Shown here: positions 37,251-47,476 of the stretch, piece by piece
Layout: every line of letters begins with the position of its first letter
Numbering within the stretch: position 1 is the first letter of the stretch
Assembly: GCA_947568835.1 (NCBI GenBank)
Contig: OX387605.1
Location: forward strand, 23,749,775-23,813,774
Direction: 5' to 3'
DNA length: 64,000 bases
Source: Protonemura montana
Lineage: Eukaryota > Arthropoda > Insecta > Plecoptera > Nemouridae
The notes under the pieces: generated by a model
What the model saw: only the letters and a program-made list of their open reading frames with translations
Database searches by the model: none
Told to the model about the DNA's origin: nothing
Program-made: the position numbers and the translations under genes

Positions 37251-38216
37251 GCAATGCTTGCGTCGATAAGAACTATAATATCTATGTCTCTGACGCCTGG
37301 TCTTGTTACACTCAGTACTTTTGTCGCACACAGAAGACGGAACCGCTTGTTAAAAATTAAATTTTTTTCATTGACATAAAATCAAACCACAACTGACGTA
37401 AATTGAACAGCTTCCGACCCTCGGCCCGTTGCGAAGATGAGCCGAACTAACCCGACCGTAGCCGAAGTAGCATGATTCTGTCGTGTGATGCTGGGAGCCG
37501 ACTTCTTAGGAACTGCAAATACATGAAAGTTCCAAAAGTGTAAAAAATAAGGTTATGTATCACCACTGGCGATAAGATCTTTGGGAAACCCACAAATCTA
37601 GCTCCACGTGCACACTTCAAATCGAAACAATCCGCAACCGCATATGTGTGTTACACTGGTAGACAGAAAAGAAAGTAGTTAATTATGAGAAGGTCCTTTG
37701 TCCCCTTATGCATTGCATCTGGGTACATCGCCGTTAAAATGTGTATGAAGGCGCTCTCTTCCATTTCTTTGAACCCCCTGGGACCTTCAGAAACCAGAAA
37801 GAAATTCAATCTCCTAATTCATCCATATGTCGTGGCGTGGCAGTTTTATGTTAATTGAGAATGATTCTCATTTAAATGCTTTTGCAACCATTTCACCTCA
37901 TTTTGGCTTCAATGCCACACAAAATTGCGCTGCAGCAATCGAAACTGTTTCATGATTCTCGCGATTTCTTATCTTGCCACGCAGTGAAGCATTTAAACTG
38001 GCGCCATGTTTGCCATCCCCGACCGCGTCATGTCCGTTCTGTTCTCCTATTTGCAGTCGATGCATATCTTCGGGGTTCTCGCCAGAGAGTAAATATTGGA
38101 GCGTTGCACCACCGATCGATAGAGCGCATTTCGTGCTGGAAGCCTGGACATTTATTTTCCCTCCCAAGTGCTCATACTTTCAGAGACTCTCCAACTTGCC
38201 AGACCGGACCCTAGAG

Positions 38217-41200
38217 ATGATCGCCACTGTTAAGGAGTACTTGAGCAACGCCACCGTCCACGGACTGCGCTACCTGTCCGAGCCGGGGCGAAACTCTGTC
38301 GAGAGGTGAGTCTTGTGAACAGAATGCGGATCAATTTCAATTTTTTTTCCATTCATGTCACAATCATGTCCATGTGTAACTGATTATAGCTCAATACCAC
38401 CTTAATCGTTAGATTTTACCAAACAATACATTAAATGTTTGTCAATTTCTGATGCTACAAGGAGATCAACAGCGGCAAAAAAAGAATACATGGGTGAATT
38501 GTTACTGGAAACAACTCCCGATACTGGAGCTGTCAAACGCAGGATGCAGTCACCAACATACTTAAGTAAAATGAACACACGATGCGAATCCAGCAGTTCT
38601 GCCAATTATAACCAAATATTATATTGTCACGCATCAAAAATGTGTTTCAAAAACTCTAAAATCAGAATTGCAATCATAGGGACATCATAGGGACACCTCG
38701 GATTTAGGGACTCCTACCTGTTGCCAACTATAGTCTGCCTGACTTCAATTTTGATCGTCTGGCTGGATCCTATGCGCTATCCATGTTATTTGAGATCGTT
38801 GGTCCAGGGACGCCTGCCCCAGCACGGCCTTGCTGATAACTAACTTATGGCACGCAGGGTCATCTGGGTGGTGTTCTTGGTGCTGTCGTGGATCGGAACG
38901 GGACTGCTGATGTCCAATTCGTGGCTCGCTTTCCAAAACGATGCGATCAGCTTCACCGTGGACACGGCCTACTTGGACTGGGACACCGACTTCCCGTCCG
39001 TCACCTTCTGTGAGGAGGACAAAGATAACGCTCTTCGTCTGACAAAAGCGTGCGTTTCTATTGCGACCTTTTAAGAAGCCCAAACAAATTTTTAAATAAC
39101 ATAGGAACAGAATGAAAATTGGATTCTAATAAACCAAGCTTTATTTTTGATATCATTAATCGATGTCCAAACGGGGACTCGCACCCCGATCTTTACCTAT
39201 CGTTGGTGTTGCTCTAACACCCACGACTAACCAATTTCGCAACTTGGACACATAATTTTTGAGAGGATTTCAGTTCATTTGAAGAGACTGTAGTGTCTCT
39301 AATAATAAAATACTGTCCGCCGCTAAGTCACTGTCCCATAACTACATGTGACAAGGTATTGGATTTTAAACACAACGGGTTGGGACTGTAAGGGTTGCGA
39401 GCTGTTTTTCATTTTGACCATTGACAAGTTTATGAACTTTAAACAATTCAGAAAAGCCGGCTCTTAATTTCCATATAGATTTAAGCACCTATTTGTTGTT
39501 GTTCCGTGTGTTCTTCTCCCTCAGACACGTGACCATTCAGAACGCTTCGCTAAACAAGGCCTTCTTCGAGTTAATCAACTTCCAGACGGATTACTCGTTC
39601 ATTGAACTGATGTGCTTCGTCTCCAATAAATTCCGCGCGGACTCCGAGTGTCCCTTCGACAACATCCGGGAAGTCGTCGAGAGGGTAGGCATCAAACCCC
39701 GTCCTCTGGCGACCCGGCGGTCTGGGGCGCTATCATTGCTAGTAGTCACTACTTTGCTGATGGGCTTTCTAATGGGTCAAGACTAAAACATACTCTTGGT
39801 AATGGCAAAATTATTAATCATGTTTGGATCTTCAAATAAGAAATATATGATCTAAAACATAACTTAGTTTGAATAAAGGTGGGATGAATCTAAAACTCGC
39901 TCAACGCCCCGCTTGATTTCCCAGCTGGAAAACAACTGCAGCTCAACGTTCGCCGCTTGCTATTGGAACGACAAGGCGCTGGATTGCTGCAAGTACTTCC
40001 GTCCACTGCACACCGAATGGGGCCTGTGCTACTCGATCAACAACAAGCAGACCGGCACTGTGTACGTTTTGTTTTCTTTGACCACCCAGCACCCGGTCCA
40101 AGGTTGGACCCGGTCCTCTTGATACACATCAAAATGTGAGGTCGCTGAATTGCGCATGTGGCATTTTAATGATGTATGATTTCGCTGGTAATGCTTTAAT
40201 TTGCGATTTATGAGCCAGCCAACACTGGCTCGTGAAGTGGTTCTTTAGTATTGATTACTGATACCCAAAGCCGTGTTGACATCGAAAAAAGGAGGCTGTT
40301 TATTTCCCACAGGATAATACTGCAATTGAACCCTCGCCAAAAAAATTAGGACTATAAAAATGGATTGTCGAAATATTACATTAAAAAAGTAGCGGATGTT
40401 TCAAATCTTTTAAAATCGTGCAAGCAGCGTGCATCTATTTGGAAAGACAAGATATTTCCGAAGACACTTTGCCTATCGAAATGATATTAATGTTTCTCAT
40501 CGCACCGTTTTGATGCCGCTATCTGGATGCAGACAAATGACAGGCTGCCGATGACTCAACGCCAGGCCAAATCCAGCAGTAAAACAAACGCTTTGAGAAC
40601 GCTCTGGAAAAACCGTGTGTGGAGGTTTCTTTTCAAATTGTTTGTTGCTGATTGCGATGAATCTGGTTTCCGATGCACATCTGGTTATTAGGGTTGCGTT
40701 CCGAAACTCACCGGATTTACTGGCCCTCAGTTCAGATTCCCAGTAAAAATTACTGGACACATACGGTTCAGTAACACGTAGAAGACCTTTTTGCAAATAG
40801 GTACTTTCCTCAGTCTGATTGCACTCTCTTGGGCTTTTCCTCGGCGTGCGGTGCAGGAACGGCCAGTATGTGAACTACCCGCTGGTTTCCAATCGTAGTA
40901 CGGGACCGGGAACGCTTCGCGTGGAATTCCTAGTAATGGGAAAAGTGAGTATACTATCCCCTATGACAGGAATGACAGGTGAAGCCCACTGGAAACAGTT
41001 TGGCCATCCTCTCGCTTAAATTGTTCACAGAGAGAATAGGGAAATCTCCTTAAGATTATTATTTAATTATTATCATTGTGTTCAAATACGCGTTTAAAAT
41101 AAAATCTGACGTATTTTTTCTTTTTAAAATCCGATCACAACTTTTCTATTTCTATTTGTTTTAAGAATGGCTAACTAAAATATAAATTCTCGTGGCGGGA

Positions 41201-44200
41201 TGAAAACGGGCTGTGACGTCAGAAATTCTGTTCTGACGTCATTTTGGGTCTCCTTTGCGTTCGCTTCTGTTTCTTGACGTTTTTTGACGTCATACTGACG
41301 TCAGATTTCACTATACGTCATAAAAAAATGGCGACCCTCGTTTGCGTACGAGATTGAAACGCAAAAATTTTAAGCTGGTTTATTTTATTCAAAATTGGAT
41401 TTAGAAGAAAATAAAAAAATACGTGTTCATTATTTTCTCACAAAAAAAAAAAAAAAAAAAAGTTTCAAATTTAAAGAGATTTTCCTATTGTCCAAACCTC
41501 AAGCAATGTCCATAAAAGACGTTCAAATTTGTGTCTTCCCCCCCCCCCCCCCCCCCCCTACACTGTGCATTTCAAATACACGGAAATAGTAGTTAGTAAC
41601 ATGCAATGCAATTATAAATTGTTGGCATATTATAAAAAGTTCCTAAAAACAGAGCCCAAAAATTACCTCTGGGCGACAAATCCTCTGACCAGTGACCACA
41701 TACTGTCAAACGTGAAATCCAGAAAGTGCAAAGAAAAAAAAGGTCTGACAGTTTAAAGAGTAAAAGAACAGCATTTTAGGAAGCAATGTTTAAGAGGACT
41801 TAAGACCATATCATAATTTACTGTACTTTCCTATCTCAACATTTTCACCACAAATCTATCACCACATTCCACGTGTTTAGTGGTATTCAATTATTTTCCA
41901 TCTCGATCTCAGGCCGTATTGTTAGCGGTTTCTGCAAAAAAAAGAAATGCAGAGGGCTACACGGAAATATTTCCAGGGGACAGCCCTTGCTCTTAACTAC
42001 ACAGCGTAACGAAAGGTGTTAACTATACTTATTGTTTACCATTTTTTTTGTCATAACTTCTAACGAGGGGCTGAAATCAGAATCTTCGTTTCACTTCCAA
42101 AAACCACGTTAAGCTGGATTTATCTCAGCGCGATTTTTCTTAAAATTATTTTTGGAGAATTTCTATTCTGCAAATAATGCTAACTTTCAGATTTGACTAA
42201 AAACATTGACATTTATTTGTACATTCTTATACATAGCGTGTGTCTACAACGCCCTTACGTCAGCCAAATGTGGCTAAACTTTAATAAAATCGTTTAATGT
42301 TGGCAATTTGGATTCATATCTGAATTAATTCTAGCTGTAAAAGTGGACTCTGTGTTAGGCTTGTTACCGCCGATGATATCTTTGGATTGTCTAACATCGA
42401 CATGGTGACCGGGATATCCCAAAGAGTCCCGCGACAAGTTCGACTTGAGTTTCCTTCTGTTCGCAGCTGTTCTGGCACTCTCACCTGGAAGTACCGAATC
42501 GCAACACTGTAACCCCCAAGTAAGCAGCACAAACCTGCATTTTGTTTGCATTGTCATTGTCACTATGGGACCGGGCAGCCGAGATACTAGCACGACATGT
42601 TAGTTAGCACGTTTCCTATAATGCTAAAAAGTTCGATTTATAGTGTTAAGCATTTTAATTTTGGCAAGTGATTTGGTAGTGGTCAGGATAATACAGTTAC
42701 ACGTGTTACCAGAAATTCAAGAGCATCCTAAAATTACTTTATTACCTCGTGTCTCGTGGTGTTTTTCGGGGCTATTTGTAAGGTGGTCGCTTGTAGAAAA
42801 ACATCCGTGGGTTTCCTGCATGCATGGGTGGCGACTTGAATTTCAACCAGAAGGAAACATTTCAATGTATTTTCTAATGTAACCTACGGCCCTTTTTTGT
42901 TTCCCTCCAAAATGGCTACCAGCGAGGTGCTGTTAATGTCCAAGTTGGGACGTCACTTCACGGTCAAGTTAGACTTACTGGCGACGGTCAACGATCCCGC
43001 ATTACCGGAAGTCGGCCTAGGTCAGCGCGATTGCCGGCTTCCGGAGGAGAACAACCTGCCTTCGTTCGCGCTGTACTCGTCGAGTGCTTGCGTCATCGAG
43101 TGCCGCAAGCGTCACCAGATGAAGCGGTGCAACTGCACCAGTCACAACATGCCACCAGGTGCGCCACCTGCACGGAACCAAATGGAGAACCTGAGACCAC
43201 CGGGAGCCAGTTTTGCATTATTTTGTTCCTTCTTTTGCTGGTTGAAGAATTGCAATTCGAGTGTACAATTTGCGTAAGGAAAACGTGTTAATTTAGACTA
43301 AATAAGTAATTTTCACAATTTGTCACAAAATCTATTCTATTCCGTAACCCACCAAACAAAAACCGGCCTACACATGAACGAGAAGCACCGTCCAACACAG
43401 TGTGGTAATTTTCCCGGCAACTTCACAATTGCCATGCCACCAAGTGTGTGGGAGTGCAATGGCACCTCGCTTGCAGGTGGGCCATACACCACGTGCAACC
43501 TGCAGGATCTGCTCTGTGTTGGCGCCGTCAACCCAAAGCTAGCCATCCTAAAAAGCGCTTGGGGCGAAACCGGCGAAGGCATCTACTGTCCTTGCCAGAC
43601 GAGCTGTCTGGACTGCGAGATTCATGTCCTTCAGGCAATGCAGAAGAAAGGGTGAGCAACTCTCGTTTGTGGTGTTTTTAATACGCTAATCCAATACCTG
43701 TTGGAACGCAGTGTTGCTTAATTTAGGTGACCTCACGAGGACCAGTTTTTCCAACACGATAATAGGTTCGGTGGACACCCATCCAATACCGAACGCAGCA
43801 GTGTTGCTTAACTTTAGTGATTCCACGTGGACCGGTGTTACCAACACGCCAAACCGTTCGGTGGACACCCATCAAATACCTGACCCAGCACAGTGTCGCT
43901 ATACGTTAATACACGTTACTACATATTGCGTCGCACTATACTTGATTAACATCGTCTTTCTGTGAAAATGTTCGCAGGCAACCTATAGCCTTCGTTCCTA
44001 GTAAAAAGCTTGTCCTTGGACTAGTTTCACGTGTTTTGCCTAGTTTCACGTGTCTTGCCATGTATCAACGTCCTGCGAATCCAGGGTGAAGAGGCGAAAC
44101 ATCGTCGACGTGCAGTTGTCCCACCTGCCGACCGTGCGCTACAAGCGGAACGTGGTGCGCGGCGTCCTCGATCTAGTCGGTACGTCAAATCAGCTGACAG

Positions 44201-45007
44201 GCCGTTGTCATGATTACACCGGGGTTGCAATACAAGACTAGGTCTAGGTCAAGACACAGGGGTCGCAACTAACATCAGAAATGTTCATGTTTGATATTTT
44301 AAACCACACAAGGTGTGCTCTAAATTCCACCATCGCAAAGCCTGGGATGATACAGCAATTCCTTGCGTGATGTCCGTGTCTGATAAGAGATATATTTTTC
44401 TACCAAACACTGTCTGCTGGTATTGTATTATTAGGAACACTACTGCCCTCTCAAAAATGTTTGCCCAAATGGGGGCTTGCACTTAGTATTTGACCTATCG
44501 TGAGTGTTGCTCTAACCCATTGAGCTACTTGGATACACAATTTTTGAGCGGATTTTAATGAATTTAATGAGAATGATGGATCTCCAAGGAGTAGAACCAA
44601 GAGACTGTAAAATAATAATAAAATATCCACACATTGCAAGCGTTTGCAAGTTAAATCAGATTTCACATTTAAACGGCCTGCTGGTGATGTAAATGTGGTT
44701 TCAATTGTGAGACACGTTCTAGCATAGTCCGTACTACTGCCACAAGGCCGCCATTATGAGGCCCATCTTATATCAGTTTCTCCCTTCCAAGTCCCTTACC
44801 TTAGGCTAGAACTCAGGGCACACGATTTCCGTCCCCTCAGTGTCCATGGGCGGCACGGCCGGCTTGTTCATGGGCGCCAGTCTGCTCAGCTTCGTGGAGC
44901 TTCTCTACTTCCTGCTGGTGCGCAGGTACGGGAACCTGCACATCCAGCAGGCGCAGCCTCTCGGAGCGATCGCCGGCAAGAACTTGTATCCGAGAGGGAG
45001 ATTTTGA
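38217..45007 (+). CDS. DEG/ENaC (pickpocket-like) sodium channel subunit, at least 10 exons
   Basis: Amiloride-sensitive-type cation channel subunit in the plasma membrane. Exons: 38217-38305 (or from the acceptor at 38184), 38858-39049, 39525-39684, 39925-40061, 40857-40944, 42467-42519, 42923-43158, 43477-43651, 44085-44179, 44841-45007 (1392 nt, 463 aa). The N-terminal part has the family motif TVHGLRYL before membrane helix 1 (WVVFLVLSWIGTGLL). A Cys-rich extracellular domain includes a HSHLEVPN stretch and the CxxECRxxxxxxxCxC pattern. Near the end come PTVRYKRNVVRGVLDLV and the pore helix with a G-x-S selectivity filter (GAS). The 42467 exon is only 53 nt and less certain. The start is either the ATG at 38217 or lies in a further upstream exon. 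Which pickpocket member it is cannot be told. Confidence 0.85.
39150..39315 (-). repeat. tRNA-derived SINE copy in the channel gene
   Basis: Minus strand reading gives a tRNA-like head: A-box region GCGAAATTGGTTAGTCG and B-box region GGGGTGCGAGTCCCC. It is flanked by the family motif 'TTATTATTAGAGACACTAC' and 'CTCTCAAAAATTATG'. It sits in the intron between exons ending 39049 and starting 39525. Confidence 0.7.
41039..41485 (+). mobile_element. MITE copy 1 with ~15-bp TIRs and TA target site
   Basis: The 447-bp element starts GGGAAATCTCCTTAA and ends with the inverted form TTAAAGAGATTTTCC, flanked by TA on both sides as in Tc1/mariner-type insertions. It has no coding capacity. The interior carries several TGACGTCA-like palindromes. 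It lies in a channel-gene intron. An inverted second copy is at 58884-59313. Confidence 0.8.
41538..41558. repeat. Poly-C tract
   Basis: About 21 consecutive C in a channel-gene intron; the exact length is unreliable in sequencing. Confidence 0.85.
43685..43900 (-). repeat. Tandem 5S-rRNA-derived fragments
   Basis: Two consecutive ~90-bp copies plus a partial third, each containing (minus strand) a form of GTTAAGCAACACTGC and GGATGGGTGTCC. They lie in the intron between channel exons ending 43651 and starting 44085. They are mutated at several conserved 5S positions. Confidence 0.65.
44400..44622 (-). repeat. tRNA-derived SINE copy in the channel gene
   Basis: The minus strand has an A-box-like TAGCTCAATGGGTTAGAGC and a weak B-box (GTGCAAGCCCCC). 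The flank has TATTATTAGGAACACTACTG and CTCTCAAAAAT shared with the other copies. It lies in the last channel-gene intron. Confidence 0.65.
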
Positions 45008-45189
45008 GAAGCACGATTTGCGCTCGTCGTCGATGTCAGTGATGAGGGGACCGCGGTACAAACCGTTTGTAGCTCGCAATAGTCTGTGAGCTAGAACACC
45101 GTTCTGCAATAGCAGCAAATATTATGATGCCAACGCTTTAATGTACTCTTGTAACAGATATTGGTATTGTTAATGATCAAATATATAGT

Positions 45190-45395
45190 GTTCCCCTGTA
45201 ACTCCTCTGCCCACTCTCACGCTACCAGGAGCAGCAAAGAAATCAGCTCAACTCCCTATCATACCTCACTATTCACCAACAACACCCTACACATCTGCAC
45301 CAAAATCTTCAACCACCTTCCACCCCGCATCAAAGACTCCACCAAAGGTAGCTCCTTCAACTCAAGCCTCTAACACTTCTTATAATTTCCTTCCA
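45190..45395 (+). pseudogene. Non-LTR retrotransposon 3' fragment
   Basis: The open frame includes the pattern YHTSLFTNNTLHICTKIFNHLPPRIK. An 'R..LF..S....YN.LP..IK' arrangement is the usual C-terminal end of reverse-transcriptase ORFs in Jockey- and related non-LTR elements. Only the C-terminal ~65 residues remain, 180 bp after the channel stop codon, and the sequence then becomes AT-rich. Confidence 0.55.
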
Positions 45396-45399
45396 ATCA

Positions 45400-46845
45400 T
45401 AATTTTAATGTATTTCGTACTTGTATTTTTTATTAAGTCTTTATGTACATTACAACAATGTGTCGACTATGTCAGGTTGTTAATTTTAAACGAGATGTCA
45501 ATGTGATACAAGTTCCTTTACATTGTTCCCTATTGTTCCCCTAAAATAAGTGTGAAATCAACTTTGAGCGTTACTATTACTTATATTATTACTATTTATT
45601 TAACGTTGCCCTATAATTTAATTTACCTTGTATTTGGATATGGTTTTACCATCACCCTTCTTCAAAGAATGCCAACTAAACCCTAAAATAATCAATTTAC
45701 AACTACCACTATTATTACTACCATTATATTAAATTCTATACAACTCTACCACCTTTATTATTATTAATGGAGGTATTATTATTATTTTATTATGTTTTAC
45801 ACAACGTTAACTATCTTTAAAAATGTATACTAGAATATCAGGCACATACAATAACAGTGCACTTATCAGTAGCCAATAAACAATTAAAAATACAGATTAA
45901 ATTTTAGCATAGAGCCTATCAAAATATTAACCTTAAAACAAAACAAAACCCGTAATCTTGATGACGTAATTTTCATGTAGCGGGGCTTGTGGCTATGTAC
46001 GTATATTTATGTATATTAAACAACATTACCGAACTAAATTACAATAAAAATCTAAATATTTGTCAATTTAAAGTCGGCGATTTTTCTGTTTTTCTAAATA
46101 TTCAGTAGAGATTAAACACTTATCTAATCAATTTTCTCACAAAGAACGACATTTAGACATTTTTGACGGGAACCTGTCGTAAAGCCTAATCGTGTATCAC
46201 CTAACGCTACCTGCCCTCCCTATTCGACCATTGGTCAGCGACCTCCAACCCTTAGCCGGGTTCCATGACTAATTTTTTGCACATAAATTACATCGGCCAA
46301 AATGTTTCCTGTATCGCCTTACGAACCCTCAGGGGCATTGCGATACGCCGGGTCCACTAATGTTTCTAATTCTCGACTCAAGCAGCCGACATGGCTCAAC
46401 CACAGCCAAACTGAGTTGAGCTGGGACACGCACAAGTTGCCCTGATCGTGCAGTTAAAACTACAGCGGCTCAACTTTACATTCTTCATTAAAGTTCATTT
46501 TAACCTCGAGGACGCCGTCAACAAGTATCCCTTATGAAAGTATTGTATTACTGCAATATTTTTTTATATTTTTTTCTGGTTGATCTTATTTCTGGGCTGT
46601 GAAATTCACTCTCGATTTTGTATTTATGCTTTTTTTTACCGTTGGCTCAGCGCACTTGGCATTTTGCACCTACAGTATTCTATGACCTTAAACTTAGTTT
46701 TATTCAGCATACATATGTTCCTAAAATTAATTCTCTCCCATGCTTAGCTTGCACAAACACAGGTTGCATATATATTAAACTATGTTCCTGTCCTCGAGCA
46801 AATACATCGGGGAAGTTTGTCAATGCGCCTTCGTTTATAAAAACT
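45400..46845. other. AT-rich intergenic sequence
   Basis: No gene, RNA or clear repeat is visible between the retroelement fragment and the foldback element. Open frames are short and low in complexity. Confidence 0.5.
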
Positions 46846-47414
46846 ATAACCGTTGAGTGTGCAGGTTACAGGTAGAGGCAGAAGGTTAATGTTACAGTTT
46901 CTGCGTGAAAGATGGCCTCCAAATGACTACCTTACCGACAAAAATGCAGAGTACCGGAACACCCCGATAAGTGGAGCCACTGTCGTATGAAATTTAATTT
47001 CGATATTTCTTGTAGGGTCGCTTTTAAATATCGTTACGTGTATATCAATCGTTGAGGTAAACATTGATGGAGATATTTTGAGCATGAAAAGTCTCAAAAG
47101 CGAGTAAGCCTACGAGAAATATCCGAATCAATTTCTTACGACAGTGGCTTAACTTAACGGGGTGTTCCATTACTCTGCAATTTTGTCGGTAAGGAAGTCA
47201 TTTAGCGGCCATCACGCAGAAAGTTTAACATTAAGGTTGTGCCTCTACCTAGAACCTGCACACTCAACGGTTTAACATCAACGTTCTGCCTCTACCTATA
47301 ACCTGCACACTCAACGGGTTCACATTAACGTTCTGCCTCTACCTAGAACCTGCACACTCAACGGGTTCACATTAACGTTCTGCCTCTACCTAGAACCTGC
47401 ACACTCAACGTTAT
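46846..47414. mobile_element. Foldback-type element with long inverted repeats
   Basis: The left arm (from ATAACCGTTGAGTGTGCAGG at 46846) and right arm (ending CCTGCACACTCAACGTTAT at 47414) are inverted copies. Pairing continues inward through 'AGGTAGAGGCAGAA', 'GCGTGA.AGATGGCC' and 'CATACGACA' to a loop near 47050-47090. The right arm is extended by four tandem copies of a ~47-bp unit (47210-47412), as in Foldback elements. No coding sequence is inside. Confidence 0.8.
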
Positions 47415-47476
47415 AAGTTATAACGCTAAAAGCTGATATAGTTACAAGCGAACTCTATTCCCTTTATCTAGATCAA

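Noticed and set aside
37876-38183. Coding first exon of the channel gene just above 38184
   Set aside because: A small ATG frame near 38007 has a possible donor at 38098, but joining it to the next exon creates an early stop.
43320-43476. Upstream extension of channel exon 8 from the open frame starting at 43320
   Set aside because: The acceptors there are out of phase with the preceding exon; only the acceptor ending at 43476 joins in phase and gives normal Cys spacing.
47210-47412. CRISPR-like array of ~47-bp repeats
   Set aside because: Repeats are directly adjacent without unique spacers and form part of a foldback palindrome in a eukaryotic genome.
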